This document shows positions 1 to 9,237 of a DNA stretch of 64,000 nucleotides, piece after piece. The notes below the pieces were generated by a model. The model made no database searches. It had not been told where the DNA came from and saw only the letters and a program-made list of their open reading frames with translations. Numbering within the stretch: the stretch's first letter is position 1; each line of letters begins with the position of its first letter. The translations under genes and the position numbers were made by a program. Source of the stretch: Curtobacterium sp. MCBD17_013 (GTDB lineage Bacteria > Actinomycetota > Actinomycetes > Actinomycetales > Microbacteriaceae); contig NZ_QKTU01000002.1 of assembly GCF_003234565.1 (NCBI RefSeq), forward strand, positions 395,810 to 459,809, read 5' to 3'.

Positions 1-646
1 CGGTCGTCGTCGTGGTCGTCGTCGGCGCGGTCACCTTCGGCGTCACGACCACGGGCTTCGTCACCTGGTAACCGTCGCGCGTGACGACGACGTTCTGGTA
101 CGTGCCGTGCGCCGTGAACTGCTGCGCGGGCGCCGAGGGCAGCGTCGGCGCGAGGACCGCCGCGGACGCGTACGAGCCGGACAGTGGATTGACCAGTGAG
201 CCGCCGACGAACCCGAACACCGCGAAGAACGACAGCGCGGGGATGGTCGCGCGACGACGGAGGAACGCGGTCACGCCGACGGCACGCTCCGGACGCTTCG
301 GCGGAGCCACCGGAGCGCGCCGCACCCGGACGACGCGGGCGGCGACGTCACGCTGCGCGGTCAGGGCCGACTCGGCGGCGGTCGTCGCGTGCAGCGCCGC
401 CTCGCCCCGAGCGATGGGTGCCGAGACCCGGTTGTCGGCGACCGAGACCGGCGTCGGCAGCGCGGGAGTGGCCTCCCGGGCCGCCACGCGACGGGCCGCG
501 GGCCGCTCGGCGCGAGGCCGCCCGAGGGCTGCCCGACGTTCGCCGATGACGGAGCTGGACCTGCCCTGGTCGACGGTGTCCTGCTGGAAGGACTCGTTCT
601 GACGGGGGGTCCGGACGGATCGTGGTTCTGCGGTGTGCCTGCCCAT
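1..646 (-). CDS. Membrane-anchored protein, N-terminal part (runs off window)
   Basis: The first 215 codons of a gene whose 3' end lies outside the window, read from an ATG at 646. The N-terminal ~125 residues are Arg/Ala-rich and probably cytoplasmic. A hydrophobic segment follows (starting TIPALSFFAVFGFVGG), then an extracytoplasmic stretch that ends in a run of threonines at the window edge. That layout (basic head, single membrane span, Pro/Thr linker) is typical of actinobacterial cell-wall hydrolases with a C-terminal NlpC/P60 or M23 domain, but no catalytic domain is visible here, so function is not assigned. The gene is 47 bases upstream of the DivIVA-domain gene's stop codon. Confidence 0.7.
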   Translation of the reverse strand, partial: MGRHTAEPRSVRTPRQNESFQQDTVDQGRSSSVIGERRAALGRPRAERPAARRVAAREATPALPTPVSVADNRVSAPIARGEAALHATTAAESALTAQRDVAARVVRVRRAPVAPPKRPERAVGVTAFLRRRATIPALSFFAVFGFVGGSLVNPLSGSYASAAVLAPTLPSAPAQQFTAHGTYQNVVVTRDGYQVTKPVVVTPKVTAPTTTTTTT

Positions 647-693
647 GAGTCCGTCCAGGGTAACGGATGGATCACGGAATGCGAAGCACTGAC

Positions 694-1242
694 TCACCGA
701 ACGGCGAGCATGACCTCCACCACGGCGTCGAGCACCGCGTCGACCTGGCCCTCGCGGTACCCACCGTGCTTGGGCCGGAACACCACCGATCGCACCTCGG
801 TGAGGCTCAGGGGCTTGCCGTCGTGGAAGTACCCGCGCAGTCGGGCGGCGAAGGTGTCCACGTCCTTCGGGTGGTAGCCGACCGTCAGGAAGCCGACCCG
901 TTGGAACCGCTGGCCGTCCGGGCGGTCGAGGCGCGCCACCACGTCGGACGCCTTGGCGCGGGCCTCGGCGTACCACGCCTTCTGTCCGTGACGGCTCAGC
1001 TCCGCCTCGCGCTCCCGAGCCGCGAAGGCGTCCTCGAGCCGCTCGAGCGCCGCGTCGACGTGCTGCGTCGAGTACCCGCCCTTGCGCATGCTGAAGGCGG
1101 TCGCGCGGATCTTGTCCGAGGCGACGTGGCCGTCGGCGCCGTCGTCCGTGTAGGCCCGCCGCGCGTCCTCGAGGAACCGGTCGACCTCGTCGACGTCGTA
1201 GCCGAGGGTCGAACGGTCCACGGTCGGGAATGTCGAAGCCAC
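694..1242 (-). CDS. DivIVA domain-containing protein
   Basis: A 182-residue protein starting at GTG. It carries two DivIVA-like motifs: one near residue 14 (LGYDVDEVDRFLEDAR) and one near residue 118 (VGYHPKDVDTFAARLRGYF), each resembling the short N-terminal membrane-binding segment of DivIVA/Wag31, and a third weaker one between (KGGYSTQHVDAALERLEDAF). It lacks the long coiled coil of Wag31, so it is a small DivIVA-domain protein rather than the polar-growth scaffold itself. Such proteins are common in actinobacteria and their role is poorly defined. It lies just downstream of cdsA on the same strand (61-base gap) and may be co-transcribed with it. Confidence 0.8.
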   Translation of the reverse strand: MASTFPTVDRSTLGYDVDEVDRFLEDARRAYTDDGADGHVASDKIRATAFSMRKGGYSTQHVDAALERLEDAFAAREREAELSRHGQKAWYAEARAKASDVVARLDRPDGQRFQRVGFLTVGYHPKDVDTFAARLRGYFHDGKPLSLTEVRSVVFRPKHGGYREGQVDAVLDAVVEVMLAVR

Positions 1243-1303
1243 GGCGACATCATGCCATCACCGCCCATGCGAGCAGCACCGCGCCGTCGGCTCGGCTCGC
1301 GCC

Positions 1304-2314
1304 TCAGTGCACCACGAGGTACAGGACGTACGCGACCGCCGCCGACGGGAGCACGCTGTCGATGCGGTCGAGCAGGCCACCGTGCCCCGGCAGGAAGGTC
1401 GAGATGTCCTTGATGCCGAGGTCGCGCTTGATCATCGACTCGGTGAGGTCCCCGATGGTCGCCGAGGCCGTGATCGCGACACCGAGGACGACGCCGAACC
1501 ACCAGGGCTCGTCGAGGAGCAGCACGGACACGATCACGCCCGCGATCATGCTGGCCAGCAACGACCCGCCGAAGCCCTCCCACGTCTTCTTCGGACTGAT
1601 CCTCGGCGCCATCGGGTGCTTGCCGAACGACAGACCACTCGCGTAGGCGCCCGTGTCGACGGACACCACGACGATGAGGAACGCCATGGTCCACCACTGG
1701 CCGTGTGGCAGCGCGGTGAGGAGCACCGCACATCCGGCGAGCAGTGCGACGTACACCTGGACGAACAGACCCGCCATGAGGTCGAGGACCACACTGTTCG
1801 CCGCCAGGCGCGGTCGGGTGGCAGCGAGCTCGACCAGGCGCCACACCGTGATGAGCACGATCCCGGCGATGAGTTCGAGGAGCGCGGCGCGCGGCCCCCC
1901 GAAGAAGGCGATCGGGGCGATGGCGACGCCGGTGAGGACACTCGGGATCCGGGGGACGTCACGGCCACCGGCGCGCATGGCCGTCGCGAGCTCGTAGACC
2001 GCGACACCGACCAGGAACGCGCCGACGAGGATGAACAGCGCCTTCCAGATGACGAGGCTGCCGACCATCACCAGGCCGAACACGACTCCGATGCCGATCG
2101 CCGCGGGCAGGTTGCGTCCGGTGCGCGCGGTCAGCTGTTCGTTCCGGGCCTCGATCTCAGCACGGCGCTGCCGCAGCTGCGTCTCGAAGTCGGTCCGCGC
2201 CGACCGTGCGCGCGCGTCGAGGTCGGCGCGGAGCCGCCGCGCGGTGGAAGTGGGCCGGGTCGCGCGATCGTGTTCGCCCGACTCGGGGCGGGGGTCCCCC
2301 TGCGACTGCTCCAT
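1304..2314 (-). CDS. cdsA: Phosphatidate cytidylyltransferase
   Basis: Makes CDP-diacylglycerol from phosphatidate and CTP, the branch point for phospholipid synthesis, in the cytoplasmic membrane. The 336-residue protein has a long charged N-terminal region (~65 residues) followed by about eight hydrophobic segments. The C-terminal CDS signature is intact: SMIKRDLGIKD, then the PGHGGLLDRID element with its paired acidic metal/substrate residues. The ATG overlaps the frr stop codon by one base (TGATG), so it is translationally coupled to frr. The N-terminal extension is longer than in E. coli CdsA but usual for actinobacteria. Confidence 0.95.
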   Translation of the reverse strand: MEQSQGDPRPESGEHDRATRPTSTARRLRADLDARARSARTDFETQLRQRRAEIEARNEQLTARTGRNLPAAIGIGVVFGLVMVGSLVIWKALFILVGAFLVGVAVYELATAMRAGGRDVPRIPSVLTGVAIAPIAFFGGPRAALLELIAGIVLITVWRLVELAATRPRLAANSVVLDLMAGLFVQVYVALLAGCAVLLTALPHGQWWTMAFLIVVVSVDTGAYASGLSFGKHPMAPRISPKKTWEGFGGSLLASMIAGVIVSVLLLDEPWWFGVVLGVAITASATIGDLTESMIKRDLGIKDISTFLPGHGGLLDRIDSVLPSAAVAYVLYLVVH

Positions 2315-2868
2315 CAGACCTCGAGGAGTTCCGCTTCCTTCTTCTTGAGCGCGTCGTCGATCTGGTCGACGTAGCGCTTCGTGAGGGCCTCGAGCTCCTT
2401 GTCGGCGCGCGAGATCTCGTCGTCCGAGATCTCGCCCTTCAGCGCGTCGAGGTCGTCCTTCGCGCGACGGCGGATGTTCCGGATGACCACCTTGTGGTCC
2501 TCGCCCTTGCCCCGGACGATCTTGACGAACTCCTTGCGGCGGTCCTGCGTCAGCTCCGGGATCGTGACCCGGACGATCTCGCCGTCATTCGACGGGCTCG
2601 CGCCGAGGTTCGGGAACGTCGCGATCGCGCGCTCGATCTCCTTGAGCGCGGTCTTGTCGTACGGCGTGACGATGAGGGTGCGCGCCTCGGGCGTCTGCAA
2701 CGACGCGAGCTGCGCGAGCGGCGTCGGCGAACCGTAGTAGTCGACCGGGATCTTCTGGAACAACGCCGCGTTGATGCGGCCGGTGCGGACGGTCGAGAAG
2801 TCGTCCTTGGCCACCTCGACGGCGCGCGTCATCTTCTCGGTCGCCTCGGTCAGGACATCACTGATCAC
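2314..2868 (-). CDS. frr: Ribosome recycling factor
   Basis: Splits post-termination ribosomes together with EF-G. The protein is 184 residues, the family length, and alignable throughout: [25 protein letters not shown] in domain I, the long helices around [25 protein letters not shown], and the C-terminal helix ending in ELLEV. A GTG at 2868 is chosen as start because it follows an AAGGAGAACGACC Shine-Dalgarno and gives the standard N-terminus ([12 protein letters not shown]); longer readings run into an unrelated frame. It sits between pyrH (88-base gap) and cdsA (one-base overlap). Confidence 0.96.
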   Translation of the reverse strand: MISDVLTEATEKMTRAVEVAKDDFSTVRTGRINAALFQKIPVDYYGSPTPLAQLASLQTPEARTLIVTPYDKTALKEIERAIATFPNLGASPSNDGEIVRVTIPELTQDRRKEFVKIVRGKGEDHKVVIRNIRRRAKDDLDALKGEISDDEISRADKELEALTKRYVDQIDDALKKKEAELLEV

Positions 2869-2956
2869 GGTCGTTCTCCTTCGGTACGCGTCGAGTCTAG
2901 TCGCGCGGGGTCCGTCGACCGTCCGGGAGGCCCCGCGCGCCTCGACCTCGCAGGGC

Positions 2957-3676
2957 TCAGTTGCTGACGACGGTCCCGATGCGTGCGCCGCGGATGGCGG
3001 CGGCGACGTTGCCCTCGCCCTCCATCCCGAACACGTGCATGGGCATGCCGTTGTCCATGCAGAGACTGAAGGCGGTGGCGTCCACGACCTTGAGCCCGCG
3101 GACGAGGGCGTCCTGGTAAGTGACCCGCTCGAGCTTCTCGGCCGACGGGTCCTTCTTGGGGTCCGCCGAGTACACCCCGTCGACACCGTTCTTCGCGACG
3201 AGGACCTCGTTCGCGCCGATCTCGAGCGCACGCTGCGCGGCCACGGTGTCCGTCGAGAAGTACGGCAGCCCCGCGCCGGCACCGAAGATGACGACACGGC
3301 CCTTCTCGAGGTGCCGCTCCGCCCGGCGCGGGATGTAGGGCTCGGCCACCTGCGTCATCGCGATCGCCGACTGGACCCGCGTCGCGGCACCCGCCTGCTC
3401 GAGGAAGTCCTGGAGCGCCAGCGCGTTCATGACGGTCCCGAGCATGCCCATGTAGTCGGCGCGGCCGCGGTCCATGCCGCTCTGGCTGAGCTCGGCGCCG
3501 CGGAAGAAGTTCCCGCCGCCGACGACCACGGCGATCTCGACGTCGCGTGCTGCTTCGGCGATCTCGCCCGCCAGGCGGCTCACGACCGCGGGGCTCACAC
3601 CGAGGGATCCGGCGCCGAACGCCTCTCCCGAGAGCTTCAGGAGGACGCGCCTGCGGCCGGTCTTCTCGTCGGTCAT
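2957..3676 (-). CDS. pyrH: UMP kinase
   Basis: Phosphorylates UMP to UDP in pyrimidine nucleotide synthesis; a cytoplasmic hexamer of the amino-acid kinase fold. The 239 residues include the glycine-rich N-terminal [10 protein letters not shown], the [10 protein letters not shown] loop, the [18 protein letters not shown] helix and the nucleotide-binding [14 protein letters not shown] region. The ATG at 3676 is preferred over an in-frame start 75 bases upstream because it gives the family length and follows an AAAGGG ribosome site. It is followed by frr, the usual order tsf-pyrH-frr-cdsA. Confidence 0.96.
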   Translation of the reverse strand: MTDEKTGRRRVLLKLSGEAFGAGSLGVSPAVVSRLAGEIAEAARDVEIAVVVGGGNFFRGAELSQSGMDRGRADYMGMLGTVMNALALQDFLEQAGAATRVQSAIAMTQVAEPYIPRRAERHLEKGRVVIFGAGAGLPYFSTDTVAAQRALEIGANEVLVAKNGVDGVYSADPKKDPSAEKLERVTYQDALVRGLKVVDATAFSLCMDNGMPMHVFGMEGEGNVAAAIRGARIGTVVSN

Positions 3677-3734
3677 CGTTCGGTTCGCCCTTTCGTCGTC
3701 GTGCTGGAGGGAATCTATCGGAAGCGGACATGAC

Positions 3735-3769
3735 GACGGGGTCCGGAACATGTCGTTCCGGACCCCGTC
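3735..3769 (-). terminator. Hairpin terminator after tsf
   Basis: A perfect 15-bp stem (GACGGGGTCCGGAAC with its complement) and a 5-base loop, nine bases past the tsf stop. No clear U tract follows, as is frequent in high-GC actinobacteria. It separates tsf from pyrH and may be a partial terminator. Confidence 0.75.
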
Positions 3770-3778
3770 GGTGGTGGG

Positions 3779-4606
3779 TTACGCGCCGACCTTGACGCGG
3801 GCGAAGCCCTCGATGGTCAGACCGGCGTCCTGCGCGACCTTGGCCACGGAGACCTTCGAGTCCTTCGCGTAGCCCTGCTCGAGCAGCACGATCTCCTTGA
3901 AGAAGCCGTTCAGGCGGCCCTCGATGATCTTCGGGAGGGCGGCCTCCGGCTTGCCCTCGGCGCGCGTGGTCTCCTCGACGATCCCGCGCTCCTTCTCGAC
4001 GGCCTCGGTCGGGACGTCCTCGCGCGTCAGGTACTTCGGGTCGGCGAACGCGATGTGCTGCGCGATCGACCGAGCCGTCTCGGCGTCGTCACCCGAGTAG
4101 GCGACGACGACGCCGACCTGCGGGGGCAGGTCCTGGCTGGTCTTGTGCAGGTAGATCGCGAAGTTCGTGCCGTCGACACGGGCGACCGTGCGGAGCTCGA
4201 CCTTCTCGCCCATGAGCGCGGCGTTGTCGTTGATGTAGTCGCTGACCGTCTGGCCGTTGACCGTCGCCGCGTTGCCGGCCTCGACCGTGTCGGCACCGGC
4301 CTCGGCGACCGCGCCGAGGACCTCGGACGCGAGCGCGATGAAGCGGTCGTTCTTCGCGACGAAGTCGGTCTCGCTCGCGAGCTCGATGATCGTGGCGGCA
4401 CCGGTGGTCTCGGTGGCGGCGACGAGGCCCGCGGTGGTCGCACGGCCTTCGCGCTTCGCGACACCCTTGAGGCCCTTGACCCGGAGGATCTCGATGGCCT
4501 TCTCGATGTCGCCGTCGGCCTCGACGAGCGCGTTCTTGCTGTCGAGCATGCCCGCGCCGAGGCGGTCACGCAGGGTCTTCACGTCAGCTGCGGTGAAGTT
4601 CGCCAT
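3779..4606 (-). CDS. tsf: Elongation factor Ts
   Basis: Guanine-nucleotide exchange factor for EF-Tu. The 275-residue protein begins MANFTAADVKTLRDRLGAGM with an N-terminal UBA-like domain, followed by the conserved ASETDFVAKNDRF segment that contacts EF-Tu and the later LLEQGYAKD element of the C-terminal core. The ATG at 4606 follows an AAAGGACG ribosome site and gives the conserved N-terminus. It is downstream of rpsB, separated by an 86-base gap holding a strong hairpin, so rpsB and tsf levels can differ. Confidence 0.97.
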   Translation of the reverse strand: MANFTAADVKTLRDRLGAGMLDSKNALVEADGDIEKAIEILRVKGLKGVAKREGRATTAGLVAATETTGAATIIELASETDFVAKNDRFIALASEVLGAVAEAGADTVEAGNAATVNGQTVSDYINDNAALMGEKVELRTVARVDGTNFAIYLHKTSQDLPPQVGVVVAYSGDDAETARSIAQHIAFADPKYLTREDVPTEAVEKERGIVEETTRAEGKPEAALPKIIEGRLNGFFKEIVLLEQGYAKDSKVSVAKVAQDAGLTIEGFARVKVGA

Positions 4607-4643
4607 GGTGGACGTCCTTTCTGGACTCGCGTGTGGTGATGAA

Positions 4644-4671
4644 CGGGGAGGCGCCGGACGGCGCCTCCCCG
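4644..4671 (-). terminator. Hairpin between rpsB and tsf
   Basis: A 12-bp perfect stem (CGGGGAGGCGCC and complement) with a GGAC tetraloop, about 20 bases past the rpsB stop. It probably attenuates readthrough from rpsB into tsf. Confidence 0.75.
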
Positions 4672-4692
4672 GTGTGTCCTGTGCGGCTGGTG

Positions 4693-5613
4693 TTACTCGG
4701 CCGGGGTGGTCTCGGCGGCGGCAGCGGCCTCGGCCGTCGGCTCCGCGTTGACCGTCTCGAGCGGCTCGCCCAGCGGCTTCTCGGCGACCTGCGCGTCGGC
4801 GTCGTTCTCCTCGACCGTGGCGCCCTCGCCCTCGGTCTGGCCTGCGGCGGTGTTCGACCCGCCCTGCGCGAGGAGCTCCTGCTCCCACTCGGCCAGCGGC
4901 TCGACGGGCTCGTCCGACCCGCCCTGGTGGCGGACGGTCAGGCCCTCGGCGGCGGCGTCGGCGACGATGCGCGTCAGCAGACCGACCGAGCGGATCGCGT
5001 CGTCGTTGCCCGGGATCGGGTAGGTGATCTCATCGGGATCGCAGTTGGTGTCGAGGATGCCGATGACCGGGATGCCGAGCTTCTGCGCCTCGTCGATGGC
5101 GAGGTGCTCCTTCTTGGTGTCGACGACCCACAGGGCGCTCGGCGTGCGCGTGAGGTTGCGGATGCCACCGAGGGTCTTGTGCAGCTTGTCGAGCTCGCGC
5201 TTCTTGATGAGGAGCTCCTTCTTGGTGAAGCCCTTCGTCGTGTCGTCGAAGTCGATCTCCTCGAGCTCCTTCATGCGGGCGAGCCGCTTGGAGACCGTCT
5301 GGAAGTTCGTGAGGAGACCACCGAGCCAACGCTGGTTGACGTAGGGCTGGCCGACGCGCGTCGCCTGCTCGGCGATGGAGTTCTGCGCCTGCTTCTTGGT
5401 GCCGACGAAGAGGATCGTGCCGCCGTGGGCGACGGTCTCCTTGACGAAGTCGTAGGCGCGGTCGATGTAGGACAGCGACTGCTGCAGGTCGATGATGTGG
5501 ATGCCCGAGCGCTCGGCGAGGATGAAACGCTTCACCTTCGGGTTCCACCGGCGGGTCTGGTGCCCGAAGTGCACGCCGCTGTCGAGCAGCTGGCGGATGG
5601 TGACGACGGCCAT
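4693..5613 (-). CDS. rpsB: 30S ribosomal protein S2
   Basis: Small-subunit protein S2. The 306 residues contain the S2 hallmarks [18 protein letters not shown] at the N-terminus, [10 protein letters not shown] near residue 100 and [15 protein letters not shown] near residue 170. Residues after ~240 form an acidic Ala/Glu/Thr-rich tail (ending AAAETTPAE), an extension common in actinobacterial S2. ATG at 5613 follows AAGGAGAACGGCA. A long 5' leader precedes it. Confidence 0.97.
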   Translation of the reverse strand: MAVVTIRQLLDSGVHFGHQTRRWNPKVKRFILAERSGIHIIDLQQSLSYIDRAYDFVKETVAHGGTILFVGTKKQAQNSIAEQATRVGQPYVNQRWLGGLLTNFQTVSKRLARMKELEEIDFDDTTKGFTKKELLIKKRELDKLHKTLGGIRNLTRTPSALWVVDTKKEHLAIDEAQKLGIPVIGILDTNCDPDEITYPIPGNDDAIRSVGLLTRIVADAAAEGLTVRHQGGSDEPVEPLAEWEQELLAQGGSNTAAGQTEGEGATVEENDADAQVAEKPLGEPLETVNAEPTAEAAAAAETTPAE

Positions 5614-5808
5614 TGCCGTTCTCCTTTTCCGGCGCACGGCACGGCCGCGCGCTGATGTTGCGGTTTGTCGACCACGACCGGCGGTCGGGTCCCTGGTGCC
5701 CGGCGCACGACCGCCGCGACGCCGGAGAGGACCAGCGGGCGGACCGATGGGCGTGGAGGCCGATGGGCACGCGAAGTCAGCGCTCAGCGCGCTGCTGCAC
5801 TCAGGATA
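5614..5808 (-). promoter_or_regulatory. rpsB 5' leader and candidate promoter
   Basis: Most of the 312-base gene-free stretch between rpsB and the transporter gene. A TATCCT -10-like box lies at 5803-5808 (minus strand), giving a predicted start near 5796 and a leader of about 180 bases before rpsB. No convincing -35 box is visible. Long leaders are common for rpsB and may bind S2 or other proteins, but no specific motif is recognised here. Confidence 0.4.
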
Positions 5809-5837
5809 GCACCAGCCGGTCGCGCCGCAGGACGCCG

Positions 5838-5885
5838 GGAGGCACGGTGCCGGTGACTCGATCGTCTCCCGTGCCCCGTGCCTCC
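5838..5885 (-). terminator. Hairpin downstream of the MFS transporter gene
   Basis: Inverted repeat GGAGGCACGG / CCGTGCCTCC (10 bp) with a 28-base loop, about 40 bases past the transporter stop codon. An alternative inner pairing (GGCACGG / CCGTGCC) is also possible. Position suggests a terminator. Confidence 0.5.
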
Positions 5886-5925
5886 TGGACGACCGGCAAC
5901 GCCGATCGCGATGGTCCCGCGCCCG

Positions 5926-7374
5926 TCAGGACCTGCTGCCGACCTTGCCGCCCTCGGCGCTGACACCCATCTCCTCGAGCGAGCGGCCCTTGGTCTCCGG
6001 GATCTTGGCGAGCACGAAGAAGAACGACACGAGCGCGAACAACGCGTAGATGCCGTACGTGACCGTCAGGTTGAAGCCCGACAGCGCGGGGAACGTGATC
6101 GTGACCACGAAGTTGGCGACCCAGTTGGCCGCCGAACCGATGCCGAGCGCGGTCGCGCGGATGCGGTTCGGGAACATCTCACCCAGGAGCACCCACATGA
6201 GCGGGCCCCACGTCGCACCGAACGACACGACGAACAGGTTGGCGAAGACGAGCGCGATGACGCCCCACGGACCCGGCAGGTGCGGATTGCCGCTGGAGTC
6301 CAGCGACGCCTGCGAGAACGAGATCGCGACCATGAGCAGCGACACGAACATGCCGGCCGATCCGGCGACGAGCAGGGGCTTCCGACCGAGGCGGTCGACC
6401 GTGAAGATCGCCACGAACGTGACGACGACGTTGATCACCGACGAGATGGTCGAGATCGTGAAGGAGTCCGACGCCTTGAACCCGACGGCCTGCCACAGGG
6501 TCGTCGAGTAGTAGAAGATCACGTTGATGCCGACGAACTGCTGGAGCACGGCGAGGATGATGCCGACCCAGACGATGCCCTTGAGGCCGAAGCGGTCGCC
6601 GCGGATCGTGCCCTTCTGCTGCTGTTCCTCCTGGCGGATGCCGTCCTCGATCTCGTCGAGGGACGTGTCCACGGTGTCGCTCGGCACGATCTTCGTCAGC
6701 ACCTCCCGCGCATCGTCCTTGCGCCCCTGCGCGGCGAGGTACCGCGGCGACTCGGGCAGCACGAGCGCCAAGACGCCGTACACGACCGACGGGATCACCC
6801 CGACGAGGAACATCCAGCGCCACGCCTCGAGGCCCCAGAAGTGCCCACTCGCGGTGCCGCCACCGCCGATCGCGATGACCTGGTCGGACAGCAGCGCGGC
6901 GAAGATGCCCAGCGTGATCGCCAGCTGCTGGAACGACGCCAGTCGACCGCGGATGCCCTTCGGCGCGACCTCGGAGATGTAGGCGGGCGCGATCACCGAC
7001 GCGGTGCCGATGCCGAGACCGCCGATGAGGCGGAACACCACGAAGAACGTGGTGTCGGGCGAGAACGCCACCGCCACCGAGCTGACGAAGAACAGGATCG
7101 CCGCGATGAACATCACGCGGGTGCGGCCCCAACGGTCCGCGACCCGCCCGGCGAAGTAGGCGCCGAAGGCGCAGCCGATCAAGGCGCTCGCGACCGCGAA
7201 GCCGCTCCCCCCGGCCGACAGCTTGAACTGGTCGGTGATCGCCGACTCGGCGCCGTTGATCACCGAGCTGTCGAACCCGAAGAGGAACCCGCCGACCGCT
7301 GCGGCGATGGCGAACGCAGTCACCTTGCCCTTGAACGCCCGGTCTGTGCCGGACCTCGTCGTCGATGTGCTCAC
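5926..7374 (-). CDS. Sugar-porter family MFS transporter
   Basis: A 482-residue 12-helix proton-coupled or facilitative sugar transporter. The sugar-porter fingerprints are all present: RVADRWGRTRVM after helix 2, PESPRYLAAQGR closing the N-terminal half, DRLGRKPLL in the second half and PETKGRSLEEM after helix 12. A QLAITLG helix-5 segment and QQFVGINVIFYYS in helix 7 match glucose/xylose/arabinose porters, but the substrate cannot be told from sequence. GTG at 7374 is taken as start because it follows GAGGAG; an upstream extension is low-complexity. It is a single gene with its own terminator-like hairpin. Confidence 0.9.
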   Translation of the reverse strand: MSTSTTRSGTDRAFKGKVTAFAIAAAVGGFLFGFDSSVINGAESAITDQFKLSAGGSGFAVASALIGCAFGAYFAGRVADRWGRTRVMFIAAILFFVSSVAVAFSPDTTFFVVFRLIGGLGIGTASVIAPAYISEVAPKGIRGRLASFQQLAITLGIFAALLSDQVIAIGGGGTASGHFWGLEAWRWMFLVGVIPSVVYGVLALVLPESPRYLAAQGRKDDAREVLTKIVPSDTVDTSLDEIEDGIRQEEQQQKGTIRGDRFGLKGIVWVGIILAVLQQFVGINVIFYYSTTLWQAVGFKASDSFTISTISSVINVVVTFVAIFTVDRLGRKPLLVAGSAGMFVSLLMVAISFSQASLDSSGNPHLPGPWGVIALVFANLFVVSFGATWGPLMWVLLGEMFPNRIRATALGIGSAANWVANFVVTITFPALSGFNLTVTYGIYALFALVSFFFVLAKIPETKGRSLEEMGVSAEGGKVGSRS

Positions 7375-7619
7375 GTGCTCCTCGTTCCCGCCGGCGTACG
7401 ACCGAGTCGCCGTGCGCTGCCCCGGAGGTCGGCTGGTCGCCGTCCGGGGCGGCGTTGCTCGGGACCGGAGCGCCTGCCACGGTACCCCTGGGGCCGTGTC
7501 CGTGGTCGTCATCGCACGCCGCAGTCGCTCCCCCTCCCCAGGACCCGCCACCAAGCAGCACTCCCCGCACGCTCGCGCAGCGTCCCCTCGAGACGTGCGG
7601 TGGGGACCAGGCTCGGCCC

Positions 7620-8288
7620 ATGAACACGACAGGACGGTCGCGAGCGGTGCCCTCTCCCCTGCGGACGACGACGCCGCGCAGATCCTGGACGCGCCTCGGC
7701 GCGGCGCTGGTGGTCGTCCCGCGCGTCCTCGTGCTGTACGTCGTCGCGCTGTGCACCGTCACGTTGGGCGCTGGGCCCGCGCGTGCTGGTTCCTCGTGCG
7801 CTGGACCCCCGTGTGCAGGGGCACTCCGGCGCCCGGCGTCGATCCCGTCGGCGAGCATGACGGCGTCGGCCTGGACCTGGCCCGTCCCGGAGCGCGTCGT
7901 CCTCCGGCCGTTCGAACCCCCGGCACACGACTACGGCGCGGGGCACCGCGGGATCGACGTCCGCGCATCCGTCGGCACGCTCGCGCTGGCCCCGGCGGCG
8001 GGGACCGTGGTGTTCGCCGGGCCCGTGGCAGGACGCGGCGTCGTGACGATCGACCACGGCCGTGGCGTCCGGAGCTCGCTCGACTCGGTCACGCCGGACG
8101 TCGTGGTCGGCACCACGGTCGCGGCCGGGACCCCTGTCGGTCGTGTCGCGGTCGGACACTGCCCGGCCGCCGCGCCCTGCGTCCACCTGGGTGTGCGGGT
8201 CGACGAGCGGTACGTCGACCCGCTCGCGTACCTCGCACCGGCGGCCTGGCCCGTGCTCCTGCCACCCGGTGATCACGCCCGAGGGTGA
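7620..8288 (+). CDS. Secreted M23-family peptidase-like protein
   Basis: A 222-residue exported protein. A basic N-terminus and hydrophobic stretch (residues ~27-56, ending AGPARA) look like a signal peptide. The LytM/M23 domain has the first zinc-ligand pair in GAGHRGIDV (H109, D113), the LAPAAGTVVFAG strand and a C-terminal CVHLGVRV (H189) preceded by GHCPAAAP, the disulfide-bearing variant usual in actinobacteria. The classical HxH is CVH here, so catalytic competence is uncertain. Likely a cell-wall endopeptidase or a non-catalytic regulator. Its 3' end overlaps convergent xerC by 16 bases. The start ATG lacks a strong ribosome site. Confidence 0.8.
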   Translation: MNTTGRSRAVPSPLRTTTPRRSWTRLGAALVVVPRVLVLYVVALCTVTLGAGPARAGSSCAGPPCAGALRRPASIPSASMTASAWTWPVPERVVLRPFEPPAHDYGAGHRGIDVRASVGTLALAPAAGTVVFAGPVAGRGVVTIDHGRGVRSSLDSVTPDVVVGTTVAAGTPVGRVAVGHCPAAAPCVHLGVRVDERYVDPLAYLAPAAWPVLLPPGDHARG

Positions 8289-9208
8289 GCACTCCGGTAC
8301 GCCTCGCGCAGGCGCGCACTCGACACGTGGGTGTAGATCTGCGTCGTGCCGAGGCTCGCGTGCCCGAGCATCTCCTGCACGGCCCGGAGATCGGCCCCGC
8401 CATCGAGCAGGTGCGTCGCCGCGCTGTGCCGGAACGTGTGCGGGCCCGCGGGACCGTCCCCCGGTTCAGACGCCAGGATCCGCGCGATGAGCCGGTACAC
8501 CCCGCGGACGCCGAGCCGGGCACCCCGGTCACCCAGGAACAACGCCGACGGGTCCGGCGCCTGGGCACGGCCGACGAGCACCGGTCGGCCCTGTTCCATC
8601 CAGGCACCGAGGGCGTCGTCCGCGGGCACGCCGAAGGGGACGACCCGTTCGCGTCCGCCCTTGCCCAGGACACGGACCGTCAGCCGGTTCCGGTCGACGT
8701 CCGCGAGGTCGATGCCCACGAGCTCACCGACCCGCAGCGCCGACGCGTACAGGAGCTCCACGACGGCGCGGTCACGGAGGGCTCCCGGATCGCCGTCCGC
8801 GGCGCGGTCACCGAGGGTCGTCAGGATGCCCTCGACACGGTCGGCACGCACCACTCGCGGCAGGTGGGCGCCGCCCTTCGGCGCACGGAGCCGGACGCCG
8901 GGGTCGGTGGCGATCCGACCGGTCTCGGCGGCCCACCGGGTGAAGGCGCGCACCGACGAGGCCCGGCGGGCGATCGTCGTCCGAGCGAGTCCACGCTCGG
9001 TCGCACGCCACAACCAGTCCCGGAGCACCTCGAGGGTGAGCTCGTCCGGCCGACCGACACCACGCTCCGCCGCGAACGCCACCAGGTCCTCGAGGTCACC
9101 GCTGTAGGCGCGGACCGTCTGGGCGCTCAGACCACGACCGTGGACGAGGTGGTCGAGGAACGCGTGCGTGGCGCGGACCAACTCCAGGTCCTCGGCCGCG
9201 GGCGTCAT
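8273..9208 (-). CDS. xerC: Tyrosine recombinase XerC
   Basis: Resolves chromosome dimers at dif together with a partner Xer enzyme at division. The 311 residues show an N-terminal SAM-like core-binding domain (~1-110) and a catalytic domain with all expected residues: R159 in SALRVGEL, K183 in GKGGRE, H257 and R260 in HTFRHSAATHLL, H283 in LGHASLGTTQ and nucleophile Y292 in IYTHV. ATG at 9208 is chosen because upstream in-frame codons only shadow dprA. The location beside dprA and rpsB is the usual actinobacterial xerC locus, which is why xerC is preferred over xerD. Confidence 0.9.
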   Translation of the reverse strand: MTPAAEDLELVRATHAFLDHLVHGRGLSAQTVRAYSGDLEDLVAFAAERGVGRPDELTLEVLRDWLWRATERGLARTTIARRASSVRAFTRWAAETGRIATDPGVRLRAPKGGAHLPRVVRADRVEGILTTLGDRAADGDPGALRDRAVVELLYASALRVGELVGIDLADVDRNRLTVRVLGKGGRERVVPFGVPADDALGAWMEQGRPVLVGRAQAPDPSALFLGDRGARLGVRGVYRLIARILASEPGDGPAGPHTFRHSAATHLLDGGADLRAVQEMLGHASLGTTQIYTHVSSARLREAYRSAHPRA

Positions 9209-9237
9209 GGGCCAACCGTAGTCGCCGCCGGTCGCCC

